From positions 1 through 14,611 of the forward strand of contig DCWO01000179.1 of NCBI GenBank assembly GCA_002328865.1: a stretch of 14,611 bases of DNA, in the 5' to 3' direction. Position 1 is the first letter of the stretch; the number at the start of each line of letters is the position of its first letter. This document shows, one piece after another, positions 6,517 to 14,611 of this stretch. Made by a program: the position numbers and the translations under genes. This DNA comes from Dehalococcoidia bacterium UBA2160. Lineage in GTDB: Bacteria; Chloroflexota; Dehalococcoidia; Lucifugimonadales; UBA1123. The notes under the pieces were generated by a model, which saw only the letters and a list, made by a program, of their open reading frames with translations, had not been told where the DNA came from and did no database searches.

Positions 6517-6782
6517 CCAACGCGCGACCAATTGATCATGCGGCTCGGCGTCCGAGACGGCGTTGCCTGCAACCCCATCGAGACGCACGACCCCCCAAGG
6601 CGGCCACGTTTTGAAAATTGCCCACCGTAAACTTGTCTCTGTGACACGGCTGCCTCAGCTTTCACGAGATCTCGGTTGCGTCGTGAATGCCAACGTGAAA
6701 CGATGTTGTCTAAAGGTCATCGCAACTTGCTTCCTCCCGCAGGAGCCGACGGACAATGACTGCTTTGTGATTCGTAGTTCGC

Positions 6783-6811
6783 TTGATTGGCGGCGCCAAC
6801 GCTTGTAGACT
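6783..6811 (+). promoter_or_regulatory. Promoter of the histidine kinase operon
   Basis: TTGATT (6783-6788), 17-base spacer, TAGACT (6806-6811), ending 33 bases before the kinase ATG. Good sigma70-like spacing and position, with GGAG then following at 6839-6842 as the ribosome binding site. Confidence 0.5.
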
Positions 6812-6844
6812 GTCGGAAGTCATAATCAAGGTTGCCGTGGAGTC

Positions 6845-8533
6845 ATGCCGTCAAACGACAGTGACCTAACCGAACCTTCACTCGAAACCCTGCGCGCCGA
6901 AAACCGGAGCCTCCGGGATCGGCTTGAAATGTCGAGCCGGCTGTACAGCCGCGTGGCATCCAGCCTTTCGCCCGACGAGGTGCTCCGAGACATCATCGAC
7001 GCCGCCAGAGAATTGACTTCGGCCAGATTCGGCGCCCTGGCAGTGTCCGACGACAAGGGCGGCGTCCGCCAGTTCTTCGCCACCGGAATCGACGAAACCG
7101 GGCAGGAGGCCATCGGCGCCCCGCCGAATTGCGATGACGGCCTTTTCAATTGGCTCAGCGACCTGCGCGGACCCCTTAGGCTGGCCGACCTGACCATCCA
7201 TCCGAAATTTTGGGGCTTCCCAAAGAATCATCCAGGCATGACCTCTTTTCTTGGCGTGCCGCTCCGTTTGCATGGCCAGCCGCTGGGTAATCTGTACCTC
7301 ACTGAGAAACTGGGCGGCGGCGAATTCACTGTCGAGGATGAGCACACGTTGACGATGTTCGCCCAACACGCGGCTTCCGCGGTCCGCAACGCCCGCCAGG
7401 TCGCCAGCGAACACCGCGCCCAATCGGATGCGCGAGCAGCTCAAGAGGCGCACATAGCATCTGAACATCTCTTGCAATCCATTATGGACAACACGCCCGC
7501 GGTGGTTTTCGTTAAGGATGCAAGCGGGCGCTATATTTCGGTCAACCGACGGTTCGAGTCCCTCTACCACATTTCGCGAGAAGAGGCCGTGGGCAAGACG
7601 GACTACGACCTGCACACCGATCCGGTGGCCGCCGCGATCCGCACAAACGACGAGCGGGTGTTGACGGCCGACGGCCCATTGGAATTCGAAGAAGTTGTGC
7701 CCAGCGACGATGTTCCGCACACATACCTGGCTGTCCGTTTTCCGCTGAAGGACGCCGACGGCAACACCTACGCGGTATGCGGGATCTCGACCGACATCAC
7801 CCAACGGGTGGAGGTAGAGCAACTGAAATCCGATTTCCTTTCGATGGCGAGTCACGACCTCAGAGGTCCTCTCGCCACGATCAAAGGCTTGGCCAGTTCA
7901 CTGTTGCTGGAAGCCGAGCCGTGCGAGCACGAGTTCTTGGAAGAATACCTGGTCACGATAGACGAAGAGACCGACCGGATGGCGGAGCTCGTCGGCAACC
8001 TGTTGGATATGTCCCGAATCGAAGCCCGGTCCATGCCCTTGGATCCGGAGATGTGCCATCTTGCGGACATCTCCGCGGAGACCGTTCGCAATATCGAGCG
8101 GTCGCGGGCGGGCGGACGCCACAACCTCCGCGTCGACATACCGTTGGACCTTCCGGAAATCTACGTGGACTACGAAAAGATCGGCAGAGTGCTGGCCAAC
8201 TTGCTGTCGAATGCGATCAAGTATTCACCGCCCGGTTCCCACGTGGAGATCCGGTCGCGGCTGGAACGCAACGGGCAGGACATGATACGCACCTGGGTGC
8301 GAGACGAAGGCATTGGCATACCTGAAGAAGACGCGCCGAAGATATTCGACAAATTCTATCGCGTTTCAAGCCACCTAGGTCGAGGTCGGCCCGGATCGGG
8401 TTTGGGCCTAGCTATCTGCAAAGCCGTAATAGAAGCTCACCGCGGAAGACTCTGGGTGGAGAGCACCCCAGGCAGGGGTTCAACGTTCCACTTCACTCTG
8501 CCTGTCTCGAAGGACCGTGCGACCGATGGCTAG
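6845..8533 (+). CDS. Soluble sensor histidine kinase, GAF-PAS-HisKA-HATPase
   Basis: 562 residues without membrane helices, so cytoplasmic. A short N-terminal coiled coil (about 10-35) is followed by a GAF domain (about 42-185), a second coiled coil (185-208), a PAS domain (about 208-320, IMDNTPAVVFVKDASGRYI), the dimerisation/phosphoacceptor domain with H337 in SMASHDLRGPL, and an ATPase domain with N-box NLLSNAIKYSP (452-462), G1 DEGIGIP (487-493), F-box FDKFYRV and G2 GSGLGLAI (517-524). All catalytic boxes are intact. The GAF segment HPGMTSFLGVPLRL…GNLYLTEK resembles the GAF of DosS/DevS sensors, with H129 near where those proteins hold their haem ligand. The signal is unproven. Start chosen at the first ATG, with GGAG two bases upstream of the spacer. 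It overlaps the response regulator gene, its likely partner. Confidence 0.93.
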   Translation: MPSNDSDLTEPSLETLRAENRSLRDRLEMSSRLYSRVASSLSPDEVLRDIIDAARELTSARFGALAVSDDKGGVRQFFATGIDETGQEAIGAPPNCDDGLFNWLSDLRGPLRLADLTIHPKFWGFPKNHPGMTSFLGVPLRLHGQPLGNLYLTEKLGGGEFTVEDEHTLTMFAQHAASAVRNARQVASEHRAQSDARAAQEAHIASEHLLQSIMDNTPAVVFVKDASGRYISVNRRFESLYHISREEAVGKTDYDLHTDPVAAAIRTNDERVLTADGPLEFEEVVPSDDVPHTYLAVRFPLKDADGNTYAVCGISTDITQRVEVEQLKSDFLSMASHDLRGPLATIKGLASSLLLEAEPCEHEFLEEYLVTIDEETDRMAELVGNLLDMSRIEARSMPLDPEMCHLADISAETVRNIERSRAGGRHNLRVDIPLDLPEIYVDYEKIGRVLANLLSNAIKYSPPGSHVEIRSRLERNGQDMIRTWVRDEGIGIPEEDAPKIFDKFYRVSSHLGRGRPGSGLGLAICKAVIEAHRGRLWVESTPGRGSTFHFTLPVSKDRATDG

Positions 8534-9233
8534 AACAGCGAAACAGCAGAGAGTGCTGGTCGTCGACGACGACCCGAAGTTTCTGGTGTTTGTGGCCAGG
8601 AGACTGCGCCAGGAGGGATATGTCGTCGATACGGCATTGAATGGCCGCGACGCCCTGGACAAAGCCGCCGGCGAGCCGCCCAATCTCGTGCTGCTCGACC
8701 TGTCGATGCCCGTTCTCGGAGGAATCGAGACCTTGGGACGCCTTCGAGAATGGTTCGATGATCCGATAATCATTCTCTCGGCAACCGACGAAGAGAGCCA
8801 GAAAGTGGAAGCCCTGGACTTGGGCGCTGACGACTACCTGACCAAACCGTTTGGCCTCGAGGAGATGGTGGCCAGGGTGCGAACAGCCCTGCGCCGAGTC
8901 GACCGAATGGCTCGGGCCACGACAAACAACGCCCAAGTAATTTCAGCGGGCGACCTGCAGGTGAACCTCGGCCACCGCACCGTGATGCGGGCAGGCGAGG
9001 AGGTCTCGTTGACGCGAACGGAGTATGAGTTGCTTCGTTGCCTTGTGACGAACAAGGGCAAAGTGATGACCCACCTCGAGTTGCTGCGCGAAGTTTGGGG
9101 GCCCGAGTACGGTGAAGAGACAGAGTATCTCAGGACCTTCGTCAAGCAGCTAAGGCGAAAACTCGAAGCCGACCCGTCTCGGCCTACCCACCTGCTGACG
9201 CAGCCCGGTCGCGGTTACCGATTCACAGAGTAG
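8526..9233 (+). CDS. Response regulator, OmpR/KdpE-like DNA-binding
   Basis: 235 residues. Receiver domain (1-120) with acidic pair D14/D15, phosphoacceptor D58 in LVLLDLSMP, switch S85 and K107 in TKPF; then a winged-helix domain (about 138-232) with EVSLTRTEYELLRCL, the recognition region EYLRTFVKQLRRKLE and the closing LLTQPGRGYRFTE wing, closest in style to KdpE-type regulators. A GTG at 8517 is also in frame, but AAGGA (8510-8514) is only two bases before it and 11 before the ATG at 8526, so the ATG is preferred. The first 8 bases overlap the kinase gene, implying coupled translation and a cognate pair. No kdp genes lie in the window, so a role in potassium uptake is not supported; target genes are unknown. 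Confidence 0.93.
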   Translation: MARTAKQQRVLVVDDDPKFLVFVARRLRQEGYVVDTALNGRDALDKAAGEPPNLVLLDLSMPVLGGIETLGRLREWFDDPIIILSATDEESQKVEALDLGADDYLTKPFGLEEMVARVRTALRRVDRMARATTNNAQVISAGDLQVNLGHRTVMRAGEEVSLTRTEYELLRCLVTNKGKVMTHLELLREVWGPEYGEETEYLRTFVKQLRRKLEADPSRPTHLLTQPGRGYRFTE

Positions 9234-9260
9234 GACGAGAACGACGCGTTCACATATTAC

Positions 9261-9288
9261 TCATGACTGACGGGCGCGCTTCATGACT
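9261..9288 (+). repeat. Direct repeat TCATGACT (20-bp period)
   Basis: TCATGACT occurs at 9261-9268 and 9281-9288, about two helical turns apart, in the short gap before the stand-alone receiver gene. It could be a tandem site for the neighbouring OmpR-type regulator, which as a family binds direct repeats; this is inferred. Confidence 0.35.
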
Positions 9289-9364
9289 TCCTCACGGTGT
9301 CCGTGGCATGATGGTGGGCGTCCCGCTGATTCTTTCTGCCTCTATCTCCGGAGGCTCACCGCCA

Positions 9365-9751
9365 ATGCAGTGTCGATCCGTCCTTGTCGTGGAAGATGAC
9401 CTGGTCCTCGCCGGGATCGTCGAAGACGGCCTCATTCAGATGGGCTACGAAACCCGTGTGGCCAACAATCTCTCGACGGGACTCGATCTCGTCGAGGAAC
9501 GACTGCCAGAGCTGCTGATTCTTGATCTCTCCCTGCCGGATGGGCGTGGATGGACCCTGTTGCACGACATCCGGGCCCGCTACCCTGAAAGCGATCATCC
9601 TCAGGTGCTGGTAATGTCCGCCGAGATTTCGCGTTCGGATTTGAAAGCGAACCGCATCGGCCACTATATCGCCAAACCGTTCGCCGTCACTTCCCTATGC
9701 GAGATGGTGGCGGAGTTGTTGCCGATAAGCATCGACTGCCAGCCTGTCTGA
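9365..9751 (+). CDS. Stand-alone receiver-domain protein (CheY-like)
   Basis: 128 residues made of a single receiver domain and nothing else. It has the acidic cluster E10/D11/D12 in VVEDD, phosphoacceptor D54 in LLILDLSLPDG, switch S85 in VLVMSAE and K104 in IAKPF. The start at 9365 is supported by GGAGG (9350-9354) ten bases upstream; the frame also has an ATG at 9308, but that would add a 19-residue tail with no receiver features. There is no output domain, so it should act by protein contact, as a phosphate sink, or as a relay for the kinase encoded 830 bases upstream. It is 131 bases after the OmpR-type regulator, on the same strand, perhaps with its own promoter. Confidence 0.88.
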   Translation: MQCRSVLVVEDDLVLAGIVEDGLIQMGYETRVANNLSTGLDLVEERLPELLILDLSLPDGRGWTLLHDIRARYPESDHPQVLVMSAEISRSDLKANRIGHYIAKPFAVTSLCEMVAELLPISIDCQPV

Positions 9752-10208
9752 AGGCGGGCCGGATTACGCAGACGCAACGGCGTCGCTCGCTTGTCGACCC
9801 GCGGCAATCGTTGTGGCCGAAAGACACATCAATCGTTCCCTCCACGCACGGGCGCACGCTGATTCGAGTGGGCGATGCCGGCCCAATTCAGCGACGCGGC
9901 AACTCCGACAATCTGAGTGTCGCGGGCCCGTGGGTCGGCGTTTGGCGGTCCACTCCGCCACGCCCCTGATCCGCGCACACGAGAACCCCAGCCGACCTCA
10001 CCAAACCTCTTCTACCGGCCAGGGCTCCTTGCTTTCGCATCGTCTCTCCGCGTCCGTCATACTCGCGATTTCGGCGCCCGAGTACGCCCAACCCAGGAAC
10101 GAGTTCGAACTGGCGGAACCCCGATTGACATCATTGCATCATATTCTGTGAATGCAACGACCGACAGGGATTTCCGAAGGGTCGTTGAACACACATAGGG
10201 AGAGTCAG
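9752..10208. other. Non-coding stretch, 457 bp
   Basis: No convincing gene: the frames here (for example 9813-10151 plus) are Arg/Ser/Pro-rich and show no conserved pattern. A GTTCGAAC palindrome is at 10103-10110. TTGACA occurs at 10125-10130 but is not followed by a good -10 at the right distance (a TATTCT lies only 11 bases away). Nothing else was recognised. Confidence 0.5.
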
Positions 10209-10679
10209 ATGGATTTCAATGCTGCGGCTGCAATTGTCGCAGGACTTGGTGGAGGAGCGGTCATGAGCGCGTTCCTGTACATGGGCATCGGCATGATGCC
10301 GAAACAGATGAAAATGAACCTGTTCCTATTGCTCGGAACCATGATGGTCCAGGACAAGCGCATGGCATACGTCGCCGGAGCAATGATGCACGGCGTTATG
10401 AGCATCGCGTTCGGTCTGGCCCACGTCGCTCTCTACACCGCATTCGGTCTTGAGAGCGCACTGGTAATCTGGGGAGTGTTGTTCGGATTGGCCCACTGGC
10501 TGATCTCGGGCATGGGGTTGAGCATGATGCCAACCATGCACCCCGCGATTCGGCGCGGCGAGCTTCAGGCTCCTGGCGCATTCGCAATGAGCTTGCCAAC
10601 GATGACGGCTACTGGGTTTTTCATGTTGCATGTCATGTTCGGCATACTCGTGGGCGCGTTCTACACGGCCCTTGCCTAG
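10209..10679 (+). CDS. Methionine-rich membrane protein, DUF6789-like
   Basis: 156 residues with about four membrane helices (roughly 4-28, 55-80, 82-105 and 130-155). The layout matches small membrane proteins of the DUF6789 type as I know them: a glycine-rich first helix (AGLGGGAVMSAF), an AMMHGVMSIAFG helix, GVLFGLAHWLISGMGLSMMPTMHP, and a closing HVMFGILVGAFYTAL helix. Function of the family is not known to me. Methionine is strikingly frequent (21 of 156), including MM pairs and an MPTMHP segment, and there are five histidines in or near helices. ATG start with GGGAGAG at 10198-10204; an in-frame ATG at 10152 has no binding site. It appears to be monocistronic and converges on the cupin gene. 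Confidence 0.7.
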   Translation: MDFNAAAAIVAGLGGGAVMSAFLYMGIGMMPKQMKMNLFLLLGTMMVQDKRMAYVAGAMMHGVMSIAFGLAHVALYTAFGLESALVIWGVLFGLAHWLISGMGLSMMPTMHPAIRRGELQAPGAFAMSLPTMTATGFFMLHVMFGILVGAFYTALA

Positions 10680-10767
10680 CAAGCGTCCCCAGTGGCGGGC
10701 GGCGATTTCTTTTGTGAGTCTTGGCGCCCCACGGTTGGACCTTTGCGATCCGGACACGCTGCACTAT

Positions 10768-11118
10768 TCAGTCTACGAGCGTTCGCTCCATGTCGGCTGT
10801 AGGAAATATCGCCATGATCCTGGCTGGAGCGCCGGATCGATTCACGAAGCCGTGCCTAACGCCCGCGGGGGCCAGGACCGTTTGGCCGGCTGACACGGTC
10901 ACGGTGTCTTGACCCAGGATCGCGTCTATCTCGCCTTCCAAGATGACCATGGCCTCTTCGGTAGGATGGATGTGCGTGTGAACGTCGGAGCCGGACGCGA
11001 CCACGACGTCACCAACGCTCAGCGATGCCGCGCCCTTCGAGCTGTCGACCAGAGCCCAGCGTTCCGTGCCCGGTGACAGCTCTTCCACGGGCACGTCTTT
11101 CTTATTCAGTATCGGCAC
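10768..11118 (-). CDS. Small cupin-domain protein
   Basis: 116 residues forming a single cupin barrel. Both signature motifs match completely: GSDVHTHIHPTEEAMVILEG gives G(X)5HXH(X)3E(X)6G with H49, H51 and E55, and GQTVLAPAGVRHGFVN gives G(X)5PXG(X)2H(X)3N with H89. These four residues should bind one metal ion. No further domain is present, so the substrate cannot be predicted; small cupins include oxygenases, isomerases and sugar- or hormone-binding proteins. Start is a GTG at 11118 with AAGGAGG immediately upstream (11123-11129), preferred over an ATG at 11244 that would overlap the preceding gene and add an unstructured tail. It lies 62 bases after the upstream minus-strand gene, probably in one operon. 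Confidence 0.88.
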   Translation of the reverse strand: MPILNKKDVPVEELSPGTERWALVDSSKGAASLSVGDVVVASGSDVHTHIHPTEEAMVILEGEIDAILGQDTVTVSAGQTVLAPAGVRHGFVNRSGAPARIMAIFPTADMERTLVD

Positions 11119-11180
11119 GGTTCCTCCTTCATTCGCTTGACCGGATGACGAGTAAGATCGCCTTGACGAAACGACACTCG

Positions 11181-11501
11181 CTAATGCGTCTGCCACATCT
11201 CCGCTTCGGCGTATTCGATTAGATCGGCGATCTGCTCCATCCATTCGCCGAACTCGACCCAGGCTTCCTCGTCACCCTCCACCTCGTCGTTGACCGACAA
11301 CAATTCGGCGACGCTTTCAGTCTCCCATTCTACGACCACAGTGTCGGTGCGGCCGCTGACGTAGTCCGACATGACACGTGGCTTGATGGCCATTCCAAGG
11401 CCGCGCACCATGAAGTTGGCATCGGTGCAAAGCCTTATCAGATCCGCGCCGCATCCAGCTTTGCCGTGGAAAACGCGCCTCATCACATATGACATACCCA
11501 T
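11181..11501 (-). CDS. Small protein of unknown function
   Basis: About 106 residues beginning MGMSYVMRRVFHGKAG. I do not recognise the family with certainty. The pattern (an initial strand YVMRRVFHG, a helix ADLIRLCTDANFMVRGLG, a strand DTVVVEWETES, then an acidic helical half ending EYAEAEMWQTH) would suit a dimeric alpha/beta-barrel (ferredoxin-like) fold, but that is inference from length and pattern. No membrane segments. Start is either the ATG at 11501 or the ATG at 11495; a GGGGAT purine-rich stretch overlaps both, so the choice is uncertain. It precedes the cupin gene on the same strand and is divergent from glycyl-tRNA synthetase. Confidence 0.65.
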   Translation of the reverse strand: MGMSYVMRRVFHGKAGCGADLIRLCTDANFMVRGLGMAIKPRVMSDYVSGRTDTVVVEWETESVAELLSVNDEVEGDEEAWVEFGEWMEQIADLIEYAEAEMWQTH

Positions 11502-11642
11502 CCCCTGTAAACCGAGCTTCTCACCAGCAAAGCATCGACCGGTGTGTCGGCTCCGCGCTGCAACCCGAGACCGATTTCATCGACGACTGACGACACGTGA
11601 CCGGCAACCTCGATTTTCGATTCGGGTCACACCTGAACCCTT

Positions 11643-11651
11643 TGCTATAAT
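11643..11651 (+). promoter_or_regulatory. Extended -10 promoter of glycyl-tRNA synthetase
   Basis: TTGCTATAAT contains TGC directly before a perfect TATAAT (11646-11651), the extended -10 form, which can work with a poor -35 (none clear at 17 bases upstream). It lies 44 bases before the ATG, leaving too short a leader for a T-box. Confidence 0.6.
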
Positions 11652-11695
11652 TGTATCCCGATAGTCAAATTCGTTCATGTTTAGTCGAGGCAACC

Positions 11696-13042
<1,347 letters not shown>

Positions 13043-13264
13043 CAGCGAACGTTCGAGTCCGTTTCGCACAAAGCACTCATCTTGCGATTCGCGCGTCAGG
13101 TCAGTCGCCGCGGATCCACGGATGACAACCGCAGGTCCCGCCTCGGCGTTCTACCTGCCGAATCCCTGATCGCTCACAACTCCGCCCGCGACGCGAATCG
13201 ACCCACGTTTCGGAACATCCAATCAACATAGTGGATCACAACCCCGAACGTCAGGATACTGAGC

Positions 13265-13909
13265 ATGTCGACACTGAACGAGCGCCCGGCCCCAGGGTCT
13301 TGGCGCCGCATAATCGGACAACGAAATCTGATCGTTGGCGCAGCAGCGGCGACGCTGTTTTTGGCCGCCGCTTGCAGCAGCGGCGGCACGGAGGCATCGA
13401 ACGAGGTCGCTCAGGGCAAAGTGAGTTCGGCCGTGGCGGCTGCGTCCACGTCGAATGAAGACCGCGAACTGGCCGCGGACTTCGAGTTGGAGCTTTACGG
13501 CAACGCCGATCACTCGCGAGGCGATGTTGTCCACCTCTCGGATTTCGCCGGCGATCCCGTCGTTTTGAACTTCTGGTTCCCTTCATGCCCACCATGTGTC
13601 GCCGAGATGCCCGACTTCGAAACCGCATACCAAGACCTGAAAGGCGAAGGCGTGAAATTCATCGGCGTCCAGCTCCTTGGGTTGGACTCGGTGGAGGACG
13701 GGCAGGAGTTTGTCGACAGCGTGGGCGTCAACTACATGCTCGGCCCCGACCAGACCGCGGATACATCCGGCGAGATCATCCGGAAATACGCCGTCATCGG
13801 ATTCCCGACGACCGTCTTCATCGACCGCGACCAGCGGATCGCACGAAGCTGGTCAGGCGCTCTCAACCTGGAGAAGTTGGAAGAGCTCATCCAGGAGATC
13901 GTCAACTAG
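13265..13909 (+). CDS. Thioredoxin-like lipoprotein, TlpA/ResA family
   Basis: 214 residues. A basic N-terminus (GSWRRIIGQR) and hydrophobic stretch end in the lipobox LAAAC (C37), so it should be a lipid-anchored protein facing outside. A Ser/Ala-rich linker to about residue 70 leads to a thioredoxin fold: DFELELYG, LSDFAGDPVVLNFWFPSCPPC with redox pair C108/C111, and GFPTTVFIDRDQ with the cis-proline P181. Family members reduce or exchange disulphides outside the membrane, often for cytochrome c or CuA assembly. No partner such as CcdA is in the window. A conventional but modest binding site (AGGA) lies nine bases before the ATG. Transcribed in the same direction as glyQS after a 222-base gap, and probably a separate unit. 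Confidence 0.9.
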   Translation: MSTLNERPAPGSWRRIIGQRNLIVGAAAATLFLAAACSSGGTEASNEVAQGKVSSAVAAASTSNEDRELAADFELELYGNADHSRGDVVHLSDFAGDPVVLNFWFPSCPPCVAEMPDFETAYQDLKGEGVKFIGVQLLGLDSVEDGQEFVDSVGVNYMLGPDQTADTSGEIIRKYAVIGFPTTVFIDRDQRIARSWSGALNLEKLEELIQEIVN

Positions 13910-14078
13910 ACCTCCTTCGGATGCCGTTGCGCTGACGGCGAACTTGGCCTCGCCGCCGGCGCCGGTGTCTAAACTCTCACGGCACCGCCATCGCTCCCCA
14001 GTCGAGCTTGATTTCGACTCGCGCCGCGCCGTCCCGTACAATAACCAACGTCGAGAATCGTAATGGGTTTGGTGTCGA

Positions 14079-14585
14079 TTGAGCTTCGGAGATCTGTTTC
14101 TCCTCGTCGTGCTCTGGGCGCATCTTGTCTCCGCGACCGCATGGGTTGGAGGCAGCATGTTTTATCTGCTCGTGCTCCGCCCCGCCCTGCGAAGATCGCC
14201 GGGCGCTGCCCGCACGATCAACGAGTCAGTTGCCGCGGAATTCCGGGTCATCGTCGAGACGTGCATGTTCGTGTTGCTCGCGACCGGAGTCATCCTCACC
14301 TTCAATCGGCTCACACCCGGCGTGGTCGGCGTCCCATACGCGGCGACGTTGGCGGTGAAGATCGTGCTGGCGATCTGGATGTTCGTGTTGGCGCGGGGTC
14401 GCAGGCGGAGGCCCGCGTTAATGAGCCTGATTCGAGACGACGTGCCCGAAGCGCCCAAGTCCTGGCTGCAACGCGCCATCAGGGCCGTGTCAGGCTATAA
14501 CGCCGTCGTTATCCTGGGGATCGCCGTGTTACTTCTAGCGGATGCGCTCAAGGTCCTTTACGAATCGGCCCTGGAGAACGGGTGA
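14079..14585 (+). CDS. CopD-domain membrane protein
   Basis: 168 residues with four membrane helices (about 5-32, 58-78, 82-104 and 140-160). The first helix, LWAHLVSATAWVGGSMFYLLVLRPAL, has the HXXXXXXWXGG pattern of CopD/PF05425 proteins, several of which accompany copper handling or resistance. A basic cytoplasmic stretch ARGRRRRPAL separates helices 3 and 4. The frame opens at 14064 after a stop, and TTG at 14079 is the best start codon available. Its binding site is weak (purine-rich GGGTTTGGTG just before it), so the start is uncertain. An ATG at 14063 lies in a different frame. It sits 169 bases after the thioredoxin lipoprotein on the same strand, and the two could share a role in envelope copper or disulphide chemistry. 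Confidence 0.75.
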   Translation: MSFGDLFLLVVLWAHLVSATAWVGGSMFYLLVLRPALRRSPGAARTINESVAAEFRVIVETCMFVLLATGVILTFNRLTPGVVGVPYAATLAVKIVLAIWMFVLARGRRRRPALMSLIRDDVPEAPKSWLQRAIRAVSGYNAVVILGIAVLLLADALKVLYESALENG

Positions 14586-14589
14586 AGGA

Positions 14590-14611
14590 TGAGGTGGACC
14601 CCAAAAACAGG
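14590..14611. mobile_element. Possible IS3-family terminal end, truncated by window
   Basis: The final bases, TGAGGTGGACCCCAAAAAC…, start with TG and carry a GGACCCCAAAA block as seen at the ends of many IS3-family (IS150-like) elements. It begins five bases after the CopD gene stop. Only 22 bases are visible, so this is a tentative reading; the alternative is a short start of a new gene (ATG at 14589 with AAGG overlap). Confidence 0.3.

Larger units (their letters stand above)
6438..6844. other. Intergenic region between cox operon and two-component genes
   Basis: About 400 bases without a convincing gene; plus frames crossing it have no recognisable protein features. It contains the hairpin at 6493-6516, an inverted repeat TTCACGA (6661-6667) and TCGTGAA (6681-6687) followed by another CGTGAA at 6694-6699, and a promoter directly upstream of the kinase gene. 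The CGTGAA words are candidate regulator sites, with no known cognate. Confidence 0.55.

Noticed and set aside
6878..7855. A 325-codon minus-strand open frame
   Set aside because: Antisense to the histidine kinase; the plus-strand protein has complete GAF, PAS and kinase motifs.
9890..9970. A tRNA-like start (GTGGCGGAGTGG) on the minus strand
   Set aside because: Resembles the D-arm of a Leu/Ser tRNA, but no anticodon arm, T-arm or acceptor pairing follows.
10103..10110. GTTCGAAC, resembling a tRNA T-loop
   Set aside because: Flanking bases do not form a T-stem and no tRNA body is present; left as a short palindrome.
10125..10150. Promoter for the DUF6789-like gene from TTGACA at 10125
   Set aside because: The -35 is perfect, but the hexamer 17 bases on (GTGAAT) is a poor -10 and the better TATTCT is only 11 bases away.
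11502..11695. Glycine T-box or riboswitch upstream of glycyl-tRNA synthetase
   Set aside because: The extended -10 promoter lies only 44 bases before the ATG, leaving no room for a T-box leader.
13046..13055. CGAACGTTCG palindrome after glycyl-tRNA synthetase
   Set aside because: A short perfect palindrome with no loop and no T-run; neither a terminator nor a recognisable operator.

Overview
The window reads as a bacterial chromosomal contig of moderately high G+C. It is most likely from Chloroflexota (a Dehalococcoidia/SAR202-like lineage). That assignment is an inference from the style of the surface-protein remnant with a QGFWKQQF domain, the A2-type aa3 oxidase, the GAF-PAS kinase with a KdpE-like regulator, and the single-chain glycyl-tRNA synthetase. 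No rRNA, tRNA or CRISPR array was found.

Layout. Positions 1-487 hold the left part of an IS5-family insertion sequence on the minus strand. Its transposase is split by a probable -1 programmed frameshift, and the window starts inside it. The element cuts into a secreted or surface-type protein gene, whose 3' part (488-1227) survives with a further one-base frameshift. A terminator-like hairpin separates this from a convergent AlkD-like DNA alkylation repair gene (1346-2095, minus). A gap of about 900 bp follows (2096-3006), rich in operator-like sequence: two perfect palindromes, a phased direct repeat and a consensus-like promoter. It leads into a compact cytochrome c oxidase operon, coxB-coxA-subunit IV-coxC (3007-6437).

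A soluble two-component system comes next. It has a GAF-PAS histidine kinase (6845-8533) overlapping an OmpR/KdpE-type response regulator (8526-9233), then a stand-alone receiver protein (9365-9751). After a 457-bp non-coding stretch there is a methionine-rich DUF6789-like membrane protein (10209-10679). A minus-strand pair follows (a small unrecognised protein and a cupin, 10768-11501). Divergent from it is glycyl-tRNA synthetase (11696-13042), then a TlpA/ResA-like thioredoxin lipoprotein (13265-13909) and a CopD-domain membrane protein (14079-14585). The last 22 bases resemble an IS3-family terminus, so the contig may be bounded by insertion sequences at both ends.

How the genes may work together. 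The four cox genes encode an aerobic terminal oxidase core with a complete CuA centre and all haem/CuB ligands. The subunit I active site is unusual: it has the YSHP motif of A2 oxidases, but the K-channel lysine is valine. The adjacent kinase has a GAF domain resembling that of the DosS/DevS oxygen/redox sensors, which suggests (inference only) that the two-component system senses oxygen or redox state and may control the oxidase operon through the operator-like repeats upstream of coxB. The extracytoplasmic thioredoxin and CopD proteins fit copper or disulphide handling at the membrane, but no assembly factor (Sco, CtaA, CtaB, CtaG) lies in the window. No clearly new multi-gene system was recognised. 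The most unusual item is the proton-channel chemistry of CoxA.
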